Assembly: GCA_029747015.1 (NCBI GenBank)
Contig: JAKOGI010000052.1
Location: forward strand, 438,501-502,500
Reading direction: 5' to 3'
Source: Carnegiea gigantea
Lineage: Eukaryota; Streptophyta; Magnoliopsida; Caryophyllales; Cactaceae
DNA: 64,000 bases
In this document: piece by piece, positions 12,116 to 22,871 of the stretch
Layout: each line of letters begins with the position of its first letter
How positions within the stretch are numbered: position 1 is the first letter of the stretch
Program-made: the position numbers and the translations under genes
Notes under the pieces: model-generated
Told to the model about the DNA's origin: nothing
Databases searched by the model: none
Seen by the model: the letters and a program-made list of their open reading frames with translations, nothing else

Positions 12116-14410
12116 TTATATAGTATCATGCTTCAGTTGTTGGATCTCAAAAGAACAGGAATCACCAATGCTATTTTCCGAACAAAAGAATGAGCATGAA
12201 GTCATATAATCATCGGATGTGCTGTCCATTTCCGTCACAATATCATCCCCTCTTGGATGATTTCGTTCTGTTGTAAAAGGAGGATTAGGAAATCTAATCC
12301 TTTCTAGAGCACTTGTGACTTCTTTCATTGTAGGCCTTTGGCTCCCACATGAATTCAAGCATCTCATTGTCACATTAGCGACTGCTAGTAGGTCCTCCTC
12401 CTCTGCTTCCTCTAGAACTCGAGCATCTACCATATCAGAGAGAGTAGAATTTTCCATGTGGAGAAGGAACTCCATTGCCAAGTTTCTCCAGTTTCCAGAT
12501 TGATCAGGCGGAGGCAGTGGTTTCATGCTTGTCAAAAGCTCAGCGAGGATTACCCCAAAGCCATAGACGTCACTCTTTTCAGTAAATCGATTTGACCGGA
12601 AATACTCGGGATCCAGATAACCAAATGTACCTTGCACAGCAGTAGTCAGGTGAGTCTGATCGATCATGATTGTCCTTGAAATACCAAAATCCGACACTTT
12701 TGCTCTGTATTCTTCATCTAAGAGTATGTTGGAAGACTTGATGTCTCTATGATAGACAGGCATTGTTGAGTATGAATGAAGATATGCTATAGCTGATGCT
12801 GACTCAGCAGCAATTCGCAACTGTGTTTTCCATGTAATAGGAAAGTCTCCACTTGGATTATGGATATGTTGGGATATTGTTCCATTTGGGATGAATTCAT
12901 ATATAAGCAATGGAACTTCCATCTCTAGACAACATCCCAATAGCTTAACAACATTCCGGTGATTGATTTGAGAAAGAATAACTACCTCATTAACGAACTG
13001 CTCAAATTGGCTCTCATCTACCTTGCTCGACTTCTTAACAGCCACAACTCTTCCATCGGGAAGCATGCCTTTGTAGACAGTACCTTGACCCCCCTGTCCA
13101 AGTACTCTGCTTGCATTAAGGCAATCAGTTGCTTTCTCCAACTCCTTTGCGGTGAAGAGTCTCGTCCTCCCGGAGGTCATGTATCGTTCCAACAGCTGAC
13201 TGCCAATCCTGTCCAAGAATTTGTCTCTCTGTTTGATTTGCCTTTGTTTTCTTGCTAGATTGTACAGGCCATAGCAGCCAAGGAGCACAAGCACCACTCC
13301 CATAGATACTGTCACCCCTGCATAGATTACGAAAATTAAAGCATTTCAGCATATCTTAGCCTCCCAAACTAGCTGCAAAGTTTTAACTTCTTGACCAAAT
13401 TTTCACCTAGCAGAATCCCTGCCGTTTTCTTCAAACAATGAAGGGACTGCTGAGCTCCCTTTGTGCATGGATCTACAGCTGGAAATGGAGAGGAAAGATA
13501 GAAACTAATTGCATTGACTAGAAAAATTAGTGAACGAATGAAACTAAAGTGCTTAACCGACGTGGTAAAATAGAAACACTAATATCTTGGATGTGTCACC
13601 TTGGCATTCATAAGAAAGGTAGGGATTTCCTCTGAAGTTATCCGCACACGTACAGATTTCTGCAGTACAAGTAACACTTCTAGTATTTTGGTGATTGCCT
13701 ATTTCTTGAGGTAAAGGTGGGGAGCTCCAGTATAGTACTGTGGGAATTTGCCAGTACACAACTTCCCAGGACTTTGACCTCAGTGCGACCATCATCTTCG
13801 AAGCGTTCACTGCACTTGTAGTAGTTAAGTACACCTGATAAAAAACAAATCCCAAACTTGTTCCTGTATTAAATTCTGAAATCAAGGGACTCTGCCACTT
13901 CATCTCTTCAATCTTAATGTCGCCTATTTTGCACATACAAGAACACATTGCGATGGCATCACCATTGCGGTCCACTACTGTGGCATATCCTGGGCAACCC
14001 CTCACCACAAAAGTGTTCTCATCGACTGAGAAGCTAAACGGGCTTTGTCCTAAATCAACAATGCTAGCGTTTTTTTGCCAGGGAGTCGCTACTTCCACTG
14101 TCAGATCGTGCACATCACAGGAGTTATTAGAACCAAGACAGCTATTTATGCTTAATATCTCATAGCCAAGCTTACGGAGATAAGGTCTAGGACTAAGATC
14201 TGAAAAAGTAAGGCAAATGATCTCATACCATGGATCATGGTAACATCCAGGACCGATACCAAATGGAAACGGAATTTTGACATCAGATGTTGAATTTCCG
14301 CAACTTTCTTGGCAACCTGGCCTTGTTATTGGTATAATGGGGTTGTTTGACGACACTAATACTACGAGCCACAGTGTTGGGATGAATCGAATCAACAATA
14401 ACCCGGTCAT
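12116..14410 (-). CDS. WAK-like receptor kinase, gene C
   Basis: This is a third WAK-like receptor kinase, in the opposite orientation to A and B. Exons read on the minus strand are 14410-13600, 13472-13407 and 13317-12116, with GT-AG introns in phase 1; the sum is 2079 bases, 692 residues without an internal stop. The ATG at 14410 is chosen because MTGLLLIRFIPTLWLVVLV forms a signal peptide as in A and B; an upstream in-frame ATG at 14551 would add a poor leader. The ectodomain keeps the cysteine-rich [10 protein letters not shown] block and [11 protein letters not shown] but lacks the CDGxGCC motif of A and B. After the transmembrane helix (SMGVVLVLLGCYGLY) the kinase is complete, with HRD at plus positions 12743-12751 and DFG at 12683-12691. 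It is probably functional; the changed ectodomain suggests a different ligand range (inference). Confidence 0.88.
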
Positions 14411-15247
14411 GTTTTTGATTGTATTCTGGTAGATAAACAAAACAAGAGAAACCTGACTTATAGCTCCAAACCAAAAGTTATACATGTATATATGTAGCAC
14501 TATACTACTATCATGGATGCGTGAACTCATAATGCCCAACTTACCATGCAAAACCCCTTCAACGAACTTATTGGGTTAAGTAGATTGGAGAAAATATCCC
14601 ATCCCCTTCACCTAGGAAGCCTTTCTTTCTTGGGTGCCTTGTTGCTTGTGATACTGGGTATTTTTACATCATCCCTTGAAAAAAAAGGCGCAAAAAAAAG
14701 ATATGGAATCTGGTACGTAGTGAAGCCCAACCAAAAGATAATGGAACATCATCTGTGTAATATAGAAAATAATATCATACATTGTTCATAATCTCTTGCC
14801 CAAAAAAAGGCATTGACTTGGATAAAGACATGGACTTGGATAAAGTCATGAGGATGAAATTCATAGTCTCTTGCCCAAAAAAAGGGGTCGAATTTAATTT
14901 TGTACTGTCAATCTATATCAACGATTCATTAATGTGGAAAATAATGATGAATTAATACCACAAGTAGCTGCTAGGAAAGACTCGAAAGAAATGATACATT
15001 TTTGCAACCCGAATCGATACTTGACTTAACAGCCAGAACAAGTGAACAACTCATTCGAAGTGGACACTAAACTTAATTGGACAAGCCTGGCCTAAATCTT
15101 TATTTCACAAAGTTACTTTTCTTTACTAGACAAACTTATTAATTAGACCAAATATCAACTGAAACAAATTAAACCCACATTGAAAATGATCTAACCTAAG
15201 ATTGGAATCGAATCTTATTAACTCAAATATAATATGATCTAAAATTA
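14411..15247. other. Upstream region of gene C
   Basis: No gene is supported. It holds A-rich runs (14680-14700) and a spacer duplicate (14825-15010) similar to 10725-10905. The promoter of gene C must lie here, but no clear TATA box at the right distance was identified on the minus strand. Confidence 0.4.
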
Positions 15248-15948
15248 CATTTGGCAATTTAGCTAATTTAAACACATTCTTTTCAGAGAACGGAATTGAT
15301 GGATCCTACTCCATTGAGATCCAACCCCTTGCTCGCAACACTCTGCAGTTCCGATCTCTCTGTCTGTGTTTAAGAAACTGTGTTCCTCCTTGCTTTGGAA
15401 CAATGTCTGTTTTTAGGCTACAACCATCATATTAGTATCCATCTTATTAGTAATTTGTTTTTGCTGCTTCAAGTTTGTATGTCTTTTTGATGTATGGTAG
15501 ACGCAATGCAACACTGTTCAATGTAATAAAAAAGAATAGCATGCATACAAACAATGATTTGCTTATCGTCGCTTCAGTTCATGTAAATACCACTGGTAGT
15601 TGCAAACATGTAATTAGCTCTATACAAATAACTTGAACTTTGAAACATTGGACACATCAAACAGTACCCTCTTTGGTATTTTCTTCGTAGAATCAGTAGT
15701 AATTGCTTGGATAGCTATCTTCAACCGAACATGAAATGACATTAGAAAAAGACTTGGACTAAGTCTCTTTGAGGAAAGTTCAGTGTGTTTTGGCCAATTA
15801 CACCCAAAAAATGGGACGTTCTCTCACTTCTTTGGTGTTCTTTTCAATTTCCATCAAAGAGGTGGGAACTTTCAACTGTTTTAAGTCTTTGTTTTATCGT
15901 CCAAAAGACTTGGAAGTTTTCTTGGGTTTTTCAGTTTTTTTTTTTTTA
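15248..15948 (+). repeat. Duplicate of gene B 3' end and flank
   Basis: The stretch is closely similar to 9677-10442. It begins inside the last codons of gene B ([16 protein letters not shown] and [14 protein letters not shown] are encoded here too) and continues through the 3' flank, including the AATAAA at 15525-15530. In this copy the stop codon TAG is CAG. Small indels are scattered through it. It has no kinase attached and ends in an ATT microsatellite, so it is a dead duplicate rather than a gene. Confidence 0.85.
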
Positions 15949-15977
15949 ATTATTATTATTATTATTATTATTATTAT
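15948..15977. repeat. (TTA)n microsatellite
   Basis: Ten TTA units lie exactly at the joint between the gene B flank duplicate (plus orientation) and the minus-strand kinase relic, so the microsatellite marks an ancient junction. Confidence 0.9.
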
Positions 15978-16369
15978 GATGCATGTGGAGGAGGAACTCC
16001 GTGGTCAAGTTTCTCCAACCTCCAGATTGATCAGGTGGAGACACTGGTCTCTTCCTCATAAAAAGCTCAGCAAGGACTATAACAAAACTGTAGACATCAC
16101 TTTTTTCGGTAAATTGGTTTGAGCGGAAGTATTCGAGATCTGGATAACCAAATGTAACTTGTACACAAGGAGTCAGATGAGTATGATCAATCATAATTGT
16201 CCTTGAAATGCCAAAGTTGGATACCTTTGTGTTGTATCGTTCATCCAACAGTGTATTGGAAGAGTTGATATGTCTCTGTGATAAATGGGTATCGATGAGG
16301 ATGAATCAAGGTATGCGATAGCTGCTGCTGATTCAACAGCAATTCTCAATCGCGTTCCCATAGGGAAGC
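15978..16369 (-). pseudogene. WAK kinase relic, C-terminal half
   Basis: Read on the minus strand this is kinase exon 3 of a WAK-like gene, from RLRIAVESAAAIAYL through YHRDI to WRNLTTEFLLHM, where it stops at the ATT microsatellite. A one-base deletion just after HRDI shifts the frame. The DFG motif is NFG, which loses the magnesium-binding aspartate, and DPEYF has become DLEYF. It is joined in sequence to 31919-32130; the Copia element lies between, with its GAAGC target site at 16365-16369. It is a clear pseudogene related most closely to gene C. Confidence 0.85.
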
Positions 16370-16474
16370 TGTTGGGTTTTATGGCCCAAAATTCGAGTAC
16401 CGGCACGGTGGGACGACGCTGCGCGAGCACGGGCGTGCCACAACGAAGAGCCGAAGACGAGAGGGACAGAAAAT

Positions 16475-16560
16475 TGGCACGGGGGCACCGTGCCATATGG
16501 CACGGCCGTGCCATGTGGCACTGGGTGACCGTGCCACGTGGCACGGTCGTGCCACGTGTC
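16475..16560 (+). promoter_or_regulatory. G-box and palindrome cluster in the Copia U3
   Basis: Perfect palindromes are GGCACGGCCGTGCC at 16499-16512 and GTGCCACGTGGCAC at 16531-16544. The latter contains a CACGTG G-box, and a second CACGTG lies at 16553-16558. The block is about 100-190 bases upstream of the TATA box. CACGTG is the core bound by plant bZIP and bHLH factors, including ABA-response factors; a role here is inference. Confidence 0.6.
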
Positions 16561-16660
16561 TTCTCGCCGCCTCTTTCGAATGGCGGCTAGGGTTTCTGTG
16601 TTCGAGGAGGATTCCCCCTGGCAGCTAGGGTTTTCAGGGAGAAACCCTACCTCACAGACC

Positions 16661-16670
16661 CTATATAAAG
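16661..16670 (+). promoter_or_regulatory. TATA box of the Copia LTR
   Basis: CTATATAAAG is followed by GGGGTCTAGGG. The same motif is at 31602-31611 in the 3' LTR. It sits at a normal place for the U3/R border. Confidence 0.75.
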
Positions 16671-16979
16671 GGGGTCTAGGGCCTTGTTTCAAAACACTCC
16701 AATATAGAATACACATTGAGAGAGTGAGTTTGTTTGTGAGAGAATACAATTGAGAGTATTGTAATTCTGCTCTTAATCACTGAAGTGATTGTGGTGTACT
16801 ACTCTGCTCATAGTGAAATTCGTCAGTGTGCTGTCGCCGTCCGTGGTTTTTCCCACATTGGGTTTCCACGTAAAAATTCCCTGTGTCCTTTATTCTTGTT
16901 TCTTTCAGTGTTGCGTTGTGTTCTTGGTTGAATTCTGTTGCATTATCACATCCTATTATCCCCTTTATTTCCTAACAAG

Positions 16980-16991
16980 TGGTATCAGAGC
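16980..16991 (+). other. Primer binding site, initiator tRNA-Met type
   Basis: TGGTATCAGAGC begins two bases after the 5' LTR. This is the standard plant Copia primer site, complementary to the 3' end of initiator tRNA-Met. Confidence 0.93.
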
Positions 16992-17002
16992 GAGGTTGTA
17001 GG

Positions 17003-17290
17003 ATGTCTTCAATCATGAAGGTGGACATACAGAAATTCGACGGGGAGATTAGCTTTAATCTCCGGAAGGTGCAGATGAGGGCGGTCCTCATCCAGCACGG
17101 GCTGTGGAAGGTCCTGCAGGGACCTCACGTCAAACCTACAGGCACAACGGATGAAAAGTGGGCTGAGGATCAGCAGAAAAGGCGTGGGAAGTTGACAGAT
17201 GAGGAATGGGAGGAACTGGAGCTGAAGGCAGTTTCAGCCATACAACTATGTCTGGCACCTCACGTGCTCGCGAGGTTCTTGATAAGGTAA
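17003..17290 (+). pseudogene. Copia gag, N-terminal part, frameshifted
   Basis: The frame starts at ATG 17003 (MSSIMKVDIQKFDGE) just after the primer site. It has the Copia gag start pattern of a short leader, a W-rich core and KAVSAIQLCLAPHVL, then runs into TAA at 17288-17290. The same protein continues one frame over from about 17270 (REVLDKVTAVDLWARLEEL). One base appears to be missing near CTCGCGAGG (about 17266-17272). Gag would form the virus-like particle in the cytoplasm. Confidence 0.88.
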
Positions 17291-20010
17291 CTGCTGTTGA
17301 CCTTTGGGCTAGGCTAGAAGAACTATATATGACAAAGAGTCTAGCCAATAAGACCAGACTAAAAGAAAGGTTGTACACCTGTCGTATGGCTGAAGGTACG
17401 CCTGTCCAGAAACATCTGAATGATTTCAATTCAATTCTAGTTGATTTGGAAAGTCTGGATGTAAAAATTGATGATGAGGATAAAGCCATTTTGCTTGTTG
17501 TCTCACTACCCCCTTCATATAAACACTTTAAAGAAATCATGCTGTATAGTAACACGGATACTATATCGTTTGAAGATGTCAAGGCTAACATTCTTTCAAA
17601 AGAAAAGTTTGACCATGACATTCATGCTGACCAGGGTGAAGGGCTGGCTGTTAGGGGTAGGACATCTGAGAAGAAGAGAAACGGTAATAGGAAGAGCCGT
17701 TCTAAATCAAGAAATCCTCATGCTAATAAAACCTGCCACTTTTGCAAAAAATTGGGTCACATAAAGGCTAATTGTTGGAAGCTAAAGAACAAGAATGAGG
17801 AAACGGGTAAAACTGCTACTGTTGACTGTGTGGTAGAGTCTGAGTCAGAAGGGGATGTTCTGCTTGCTACTTCTTTAGCTACCACCTCTGGGAAAGGGGT
17901 GGATAACAATTGGGTCTTGGATTCTGGTTGCACATTCCACATGTGTCCTCATAGGGACTGGTTCGTTGCTTATGAGTCTGTGGATTCTGGGGTGGTACTT
18001 ATGGGCAATGATAGTGAATGCAAGGTTGCAGGGATAGGTACAGTTCAGATCAGAACCCATGATGGCACTATTAGAACATTGTCTAAAGTGCGTCATATTC
18101 CTGATATGACTCGTTGCTTGATTTCCTTGGGAACTCTTGAGTCTAATGGTTGCAGAATCATCATGGAGAATGGAGCTCTAAAGGTGGCTAAAGGAGCCAT
18201 GGTGATGATGAAGGGACTGAGGCAGGGCAGTCTCTACATCCTGCAAGGAGCCACAGTTACAGGAGCAGCTGCTGTAGGTACAGCAGATGAGACGTTATGG
18301 CACATGAGGTTGGGCCATATGAGTGAGAAAGGGATGACCATTTTGGGTAAGAAAGGTTGTCTTGGTAACGCTAGTACGGGTAAGTTGGATTTTTGTGATC
18401 ACTGCGTATTTGGGAAACAGAAAAGGGTAAGTTTCTCAAAGGCTAGTCACCGTACTCATGGGGTCCTGGACTACATACATTCTGATTTGTGGGGTCCCTC
18501 TAAGGTACCTTCGATGGGAGGTAAGCGTTACATGTTAACATTTGTTGATGATTTCTCACGAAAAGTTTGGGTGTAATTCTTGAGACAGAAAAACGAGACA
18601 TTCTCAATGTTCAAGAAATTCAAGGCTCTGGTTGAGAACCAGACTGGCAAAAGGATCAAGAAACTCAGGACTGATAATGTCCTGGAGTTTGTTGAATCTG
18701 AGTTTGAAGAGTTCTGCACAGCAAACGGCATAGCCAGGCATAAAACCTTGGTCGGGAAACCACAACAGAATGGGGTCGCAGAACGAATTAACAGGACGTT
18801 GTTAGAGAAAGCACGGTGTTTGCTTTCAACTGCTGGGCTTTGGGATCGCAAAGCGTTTTGGGCTGAGGCCATTTCTACGGCCTGCTACATGGTGAATCGA
18901 TCACCACACTCCTCCATCGAGTTTCAGATTCCAGAAGAAATATGGTCAGGTAATCCTGTTGACTACTCTAATCTCAGGGTATTTGGGTGTCCTGTGTATG
19001 CTCATGTAAATGAGGGAAAACTAGCACCTAGAGCAGTTAAATGTATGTTTTTTGGGTATGCTAGTGAATCTAAGGGGTATTGTATGTGGTGTCCTGATTC
19101 TAAGAAAGTAATACAAAGTAGGGATGTTACTTTCAATGAGTCTGATATATTATCTTCTGGAAAGAATGCTGCTGTTCCTTCTACTGGTACAGGAACTCAG
19201 CAAGACACCAACATGGAGGGGGAGCTGGAGACTGCTACAGCTCAAGGTGGAGCTATGAGGGAAGTCCAGGTCACTGAGCCTGGGGCTATCAGCACTAATC
19301 AACCTCAGGAGGAGGTTGAGCTCTCTATAGCACGTGATCGTCCTCGCAGGGAGATCAGGAGACCGGCCCGGTACAACGATGATGAAGGGCTGATAGCATT
19401 TGCACTTTTCGTTGCAGAGGAAGTGTCTGAAGGAACTGAGCCTTCAAATTATACTGAAGCCATCACCTGCCCAAGTTCACCCAACTGGATTCAGGCTATG
19501 CAAGAAGAAATGGAAAGTATGCAGAAAAACGGGACTTGGGAGTTATGTAACCTGCCTAAAGGCCGACGGGCCTTAACTGCCAAATGGATATACAAGAAGA
19601 AGGAGGGCATCCCTGGGGTAGAGGAAGCAAGGTGGAAAGCAAGGTTGGTTGTTCGTGGTTGCAACCAACGGGAAGGTATAGACTACAATGAGGTTTTCTC
19701 TCCTGTAGTCAGACACACCTCTATTCGATTATTGTTATCTATTGTGACATTATTTAACTTGGAGTTGGAGCAACTTGATGTAAAAACAGCCTTCCTGCAT
19801 GGTGAGCTGGAAGAGGAGATATATATGAAGCAACCTAAAGGGTTTGCTGTTCCTGATAAGGAACACATGGTATGTAAGTTGAAAAAGTCCTTGTATGGAC
19901 TCAAGCAGGCTCCTAGGCAGTGGTATAAACGTTTTGACACGTTTATGATTGATAATGGTTACATACGTAGTAGATATGATAATTGTGTATACTTTAGACA
20001 ATATGGTGAT
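17270..20010 (+). pseudogene. Copia gag-pol, first part (gag, protease, integrase, RT N-term)
   Basis: Domains in order: gag core (UBN2-like, to about 17640); a zinc knuckle CHFCKKLGHIKANC at 17734-17775; an aspartic protease with LDSG (DSG at 17920-17928); an integrase zinc region with LWHMRLGHM and CDHC (about 18298-18410); the integrase core with SDLWGP, TDN and QQNGVAER; then reverse transcriptase from NGTWELCNLP (about 19525) through WKARLVVRG, DVKTAFLHG and LYGLKQAPRQWY. A TAA at 18574-18576 interrupts the integrase core after DDFSRKVWV; the frame continues without shift. The integrase motif TDNVLEF differs from the usual TDNGxEF. The frame is cut at 20010 by a nested element just before the YVDD catalytic loop, so the host frame reads into the LTR and stops about 20 codons later. 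Confidence 0.93.
18574..18576 (+). other. Nonsense codon in the Copia integrase
   Basis: TAA replaces what is usually a tyrosine or similar codon after the DDFSRKVWV stretch. The reading frame is open on both sides without a shift, so it is a point mutation. Confidence 0.85.
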
Positions 20011-21429
20011 TGTTGCGAGAAAAACAGAGTTTTAATATTTATAAACCCCAAGTGCAAGGTGTATCGTTGAGTACTTGGGGTGTCGTCCGCAGGGAATTGG
20101 GTTTTCAACTACCAGAGTTCACTAGAGCGTCTCAAGCTAGGCAGGATCGAAGGGTGAAGGAGTGGGGAGCTAAACTACGCTACAAACACAGAAACAAGCG
20201 ACTTGGAGTTGTGATTTTACCAATGGACGAACCAACTAACCAAGACGAGTCCTAACCTACCCGAACCACACTATGAACAAGAGATGGTCGGTTGCACCAT
20301 CAAAGATCACCCAAGCCCTCTCTCAAGGGTCATGAGCTAGTCTAACTCGTGTAACCACCTACTTTCGTGGGATTAGGCGAATTAGACCACAAAACTAGCA
20401 ACCCCGGACCTAACTCGATTCGGATACTATTTTCATGTCCCAAACTCGGCTATTCCCTCTCCCACACTAGCTAATTGACCTCACCTCTCAGCATAAGTCA
20501 ATCGCCCAATAATATGGAAGAAAGCCCTCTCATGCATTTCATCGAACACTTGGCGGGCGTGAAGGAAAACTCTAGGTTCTAGGCATAGATTGGGTATGGC
20601 TAGGCCTAGGACAAGATCAATTAGCCATCAAGAGGCTAATCACAATCCAAGCCAACACAATCTACCAACAAATCATGAAAAACTCATGAAAACCTAAACT
20701 AACAAACAAGAACATGAACTTGAAGAACAAAGCGAAGGAAATGAAATCAAACGAATTTAAACAAGTAAATAACATATATTAACAACAAAAACTAAACATA
20801 TAAACTTAAGCAAAACAAATACAAGAATTAAAACTAACAAAACATAAACAAGAATAATGAAATAAATAGAGAAAAGGAAGAGGGAAACTTATGCTTGAAT
20901 CGATTGAAGAACTTGAGATCCACAAGCTTGAATTCCAAAATACAAACTACAATCCTAATCTAATCCTCCTATTGAGGTTTTTATTGGATAAACCTAACCT
21001 AAACTAACCTAGAAAATCGCCCAAGGAGAAACCCCGAACGAACTCCCCTCATGAACGCCCGAAAAAGGGGCTTTTATCGCGAACCCAGGCCTGACGCACG
21101 ACCGTGCATCACCACGCACGGCCGTGCGCCTGGCCGTGCGCCACTACGCACGGCCGTGCGCCTGGCCGTGCGTGGCTTCTGCCGCCAGTGCACGGTCGTG
21201 CCTCCCTGCAGGTCGGCCGTGCACTGTCCTTCTCTGCTGTGTTTTGCCCGTTTTCGCTGATTTTCATCGTTTTGTCCCATCTTTGTCCCTTTCCGCGACG
21301 GTTGCTCGATTTAGAGTTATTTCCTACAAAACATAAATAAAACGAGTAAAAATTCTAAAGATTAAGTTATTATACTAGCGAAAAGTAGGTGAAAGAGGCA
21401 CGTAAAATAGGTAAATTTACCGTTCAACA
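20011..21429 (-). repeat. LTR copy 1 (outer, 3' in element direction)
   Basis: 1419 bases, TGTTGCG to TTCAACA. A TATA-like CGATAAAAG (minus strand, near 21072-21080) has the GC-rich palindromes GCACGGCCGTGC (21116-21127, 21148-21159) upstream of it on the minus strand. It shares distinctive variants with LTR copy 3 in its right half. Confidence 0.92.
21100..21220 (-). promoter_or_regulatory. GC-rich palindrome block in LTR copy 1
   Basis: Two perfect GCACGGCCGTGC palindromes and one single-base variant (GCACGACCGTGC) are joined by GCCTGGCCGTGC spacers. The block lies just upstream, in element direction, of the TATA-like site. Equivalent blocks are at 25496-25620 and 29876-30000. Long arginine-rich frames on both strands here are a by-product of the repeat. 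Confidence 0.55.
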
Positions 21430-21442
21430 CACCCCCACACCT
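21430..21442 (-). other. Polypurine tract, first internal region
   Basis: On the minus strand AGGTGTGGGGGTG abuts the 3' LTR (copy 1). It follows a GAGGACAAGCAAAAGAT stretch that is typical of this position in plant Ty3-type elements. The same tract is at 25830-25842. Confidence 0.75.
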
Positions 21443-22871
21443 ATCTTTTGCTTGTCCTCGAGCAAAATAAAAGAAAAACTGAAGTAAACAACTAACTCAC
21501 TTTCGTAGGAATCACGGTTGCATTTAGCATATGCAACAAGCCCTTTAAACCCCTTGGTTACCCCAAGTGGATGAGTAAGGTCTCGTGAGGGTTTGCAGAA
21601 GATATACCCACAAAATCTCAAAAAGGAAAAACAAAGAAAAGAGGAACAAAAATCGAAAAAAGAAAATGACAAAACAAAATATATACATCAGGGTGAACTG
21701 TACACGTTCGATCAACCAAAACCCCCTAGTAACTCAAGTATCAGTCTGTACGCAAGCATTATGTGCATTTCAGGACACATCATCTCAAAGGATGGCATTC
21801 AGACATTAGCTTTTCACCCCACGACGCATGAAAATAATGAATCCATCCTGGTGCCTGTGTGCAAGTGTATCATCACCCTAAAACTAAGCCTACCAAAACC
21901 AAACTCAACCCCACGTAGCTGACACAAGCTACCTTTTCGAATGGCTAGCATGGAAAGCAAGCTTCCCCAGTAGCAGTATTGCCTCAAAGGGTAACACCCA
22001 GTAGCGTATGCCTCAAAGGGGTACTTATCATTTCCAACTCTTTTCTTCCCCACTTTCTTTTCTTTCCATTATTATTTTTTTTCAATACAAACTCATGTTA
22101 CGCCTCAAAGGGATACACCCAGTAGCGCTTGAATTTGTTTGTTTTTGCTTTTGTTTTGGAAAAAGGGGTGCCAACACATATAAAAAGAGCTGTGCAGTAG
22201 ACAAGTGGGGGAGTCAATCATGGAAGACTAAGAATATAGGATGATCATAATACATAAATCAGGACTGGATTGCAAAATTACAGTGGACTGTTGGGTTAGA
22301 ACTGAGACCTAAAACGACAGATTAGGGATGAATATCTATCATGCACATTATACTTATATACGAGCTAATAGTCAAGGTACCGGAGATCAAGGCTGATCAA
22401 AATAGTACAAAACTCCCCTAAATTCAAAAAGAAATGAAAAATTTATACAAAAAGGAGAAAAATTGAAAAATTTACACAAAAATGAAAAATTTTCTCAAAA
22501 ATAAAAAGAAAAGGGGAGATGACCCCACCCCCACACCTAAATCTCACAATGTCCTCATTGGGAGCCGGGAGTCATCACCAACACAGAAAAATAAAGAAAA
22601 GAAAATCAAACACAAGACATACAAAATTGACAAATATATACACAAGCAAACACACTCTCCCAAAAAAACACAATCGCACCCAATGAACAACAAGAGCACA
22701 CATATATACAAACTAACACCACCAAAAAACATGTATAAACCAACCCAACAACACCACCAATCACAACACAATAAAAAATCCACAAAAACAGAAAAATGGT
22801 GATCATAGCCAACAACGGCTCAGCAACATCCACATTTCACCACAAGATGATCACCAACCAAAAACACAATC
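21443..22871 (-). other. Non-coding 3' part of the first internal region
   Basis: About 1.4 kb without a supported gene, between the gag-like frame and the polypurine tract. It has low-complexity A-rich stretches (22440-22520, 22590-22790) and repeated boxes GCCTCAAAGGG..ACACCCAGTAGCG at 21981-22006, 22010-22021 (partial) and 22102-22128. The boxes are conserved in the second internal region and in the related element at 49834-49880. Confidence 0.6.

Larger units (their letters stand above)
16370..16977 (+). repeat. 5' LTR of the Copia element
   Basis: It starts with TGTTGGGTTTTATGG and ends with TTTCCTAACA. It carries a GC-rich palindrome block (16475-16560), a TATA box (CTATATAAAG, 16661-16670) and a presumed R/U5 that ends at the primer site. 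The second copy is at 31310-31918. Confidence 0.96.

Noticed and set aside
16285..16753. Coding frames in the Copia LTR
   Set aside because: They follow the GC-rich palindrome block on both strands, recur in the 3' LTR and have no family resemblance.
21050..21340. Arginine- and proline-rich proteins on both strands in the LTR palindrome block
   Set aside because: Frames open on both strands at once over a GC-rich palindromic repeat are a composition effect; the same occurs in every LTR copy (25406-25740, 29781-30112).
22440..22802. Lysine-rich protein frame in the non-coding body
   Set aside because: It is a read-through of A-rich low-complexity sequence and is not kept in the second internal copy.
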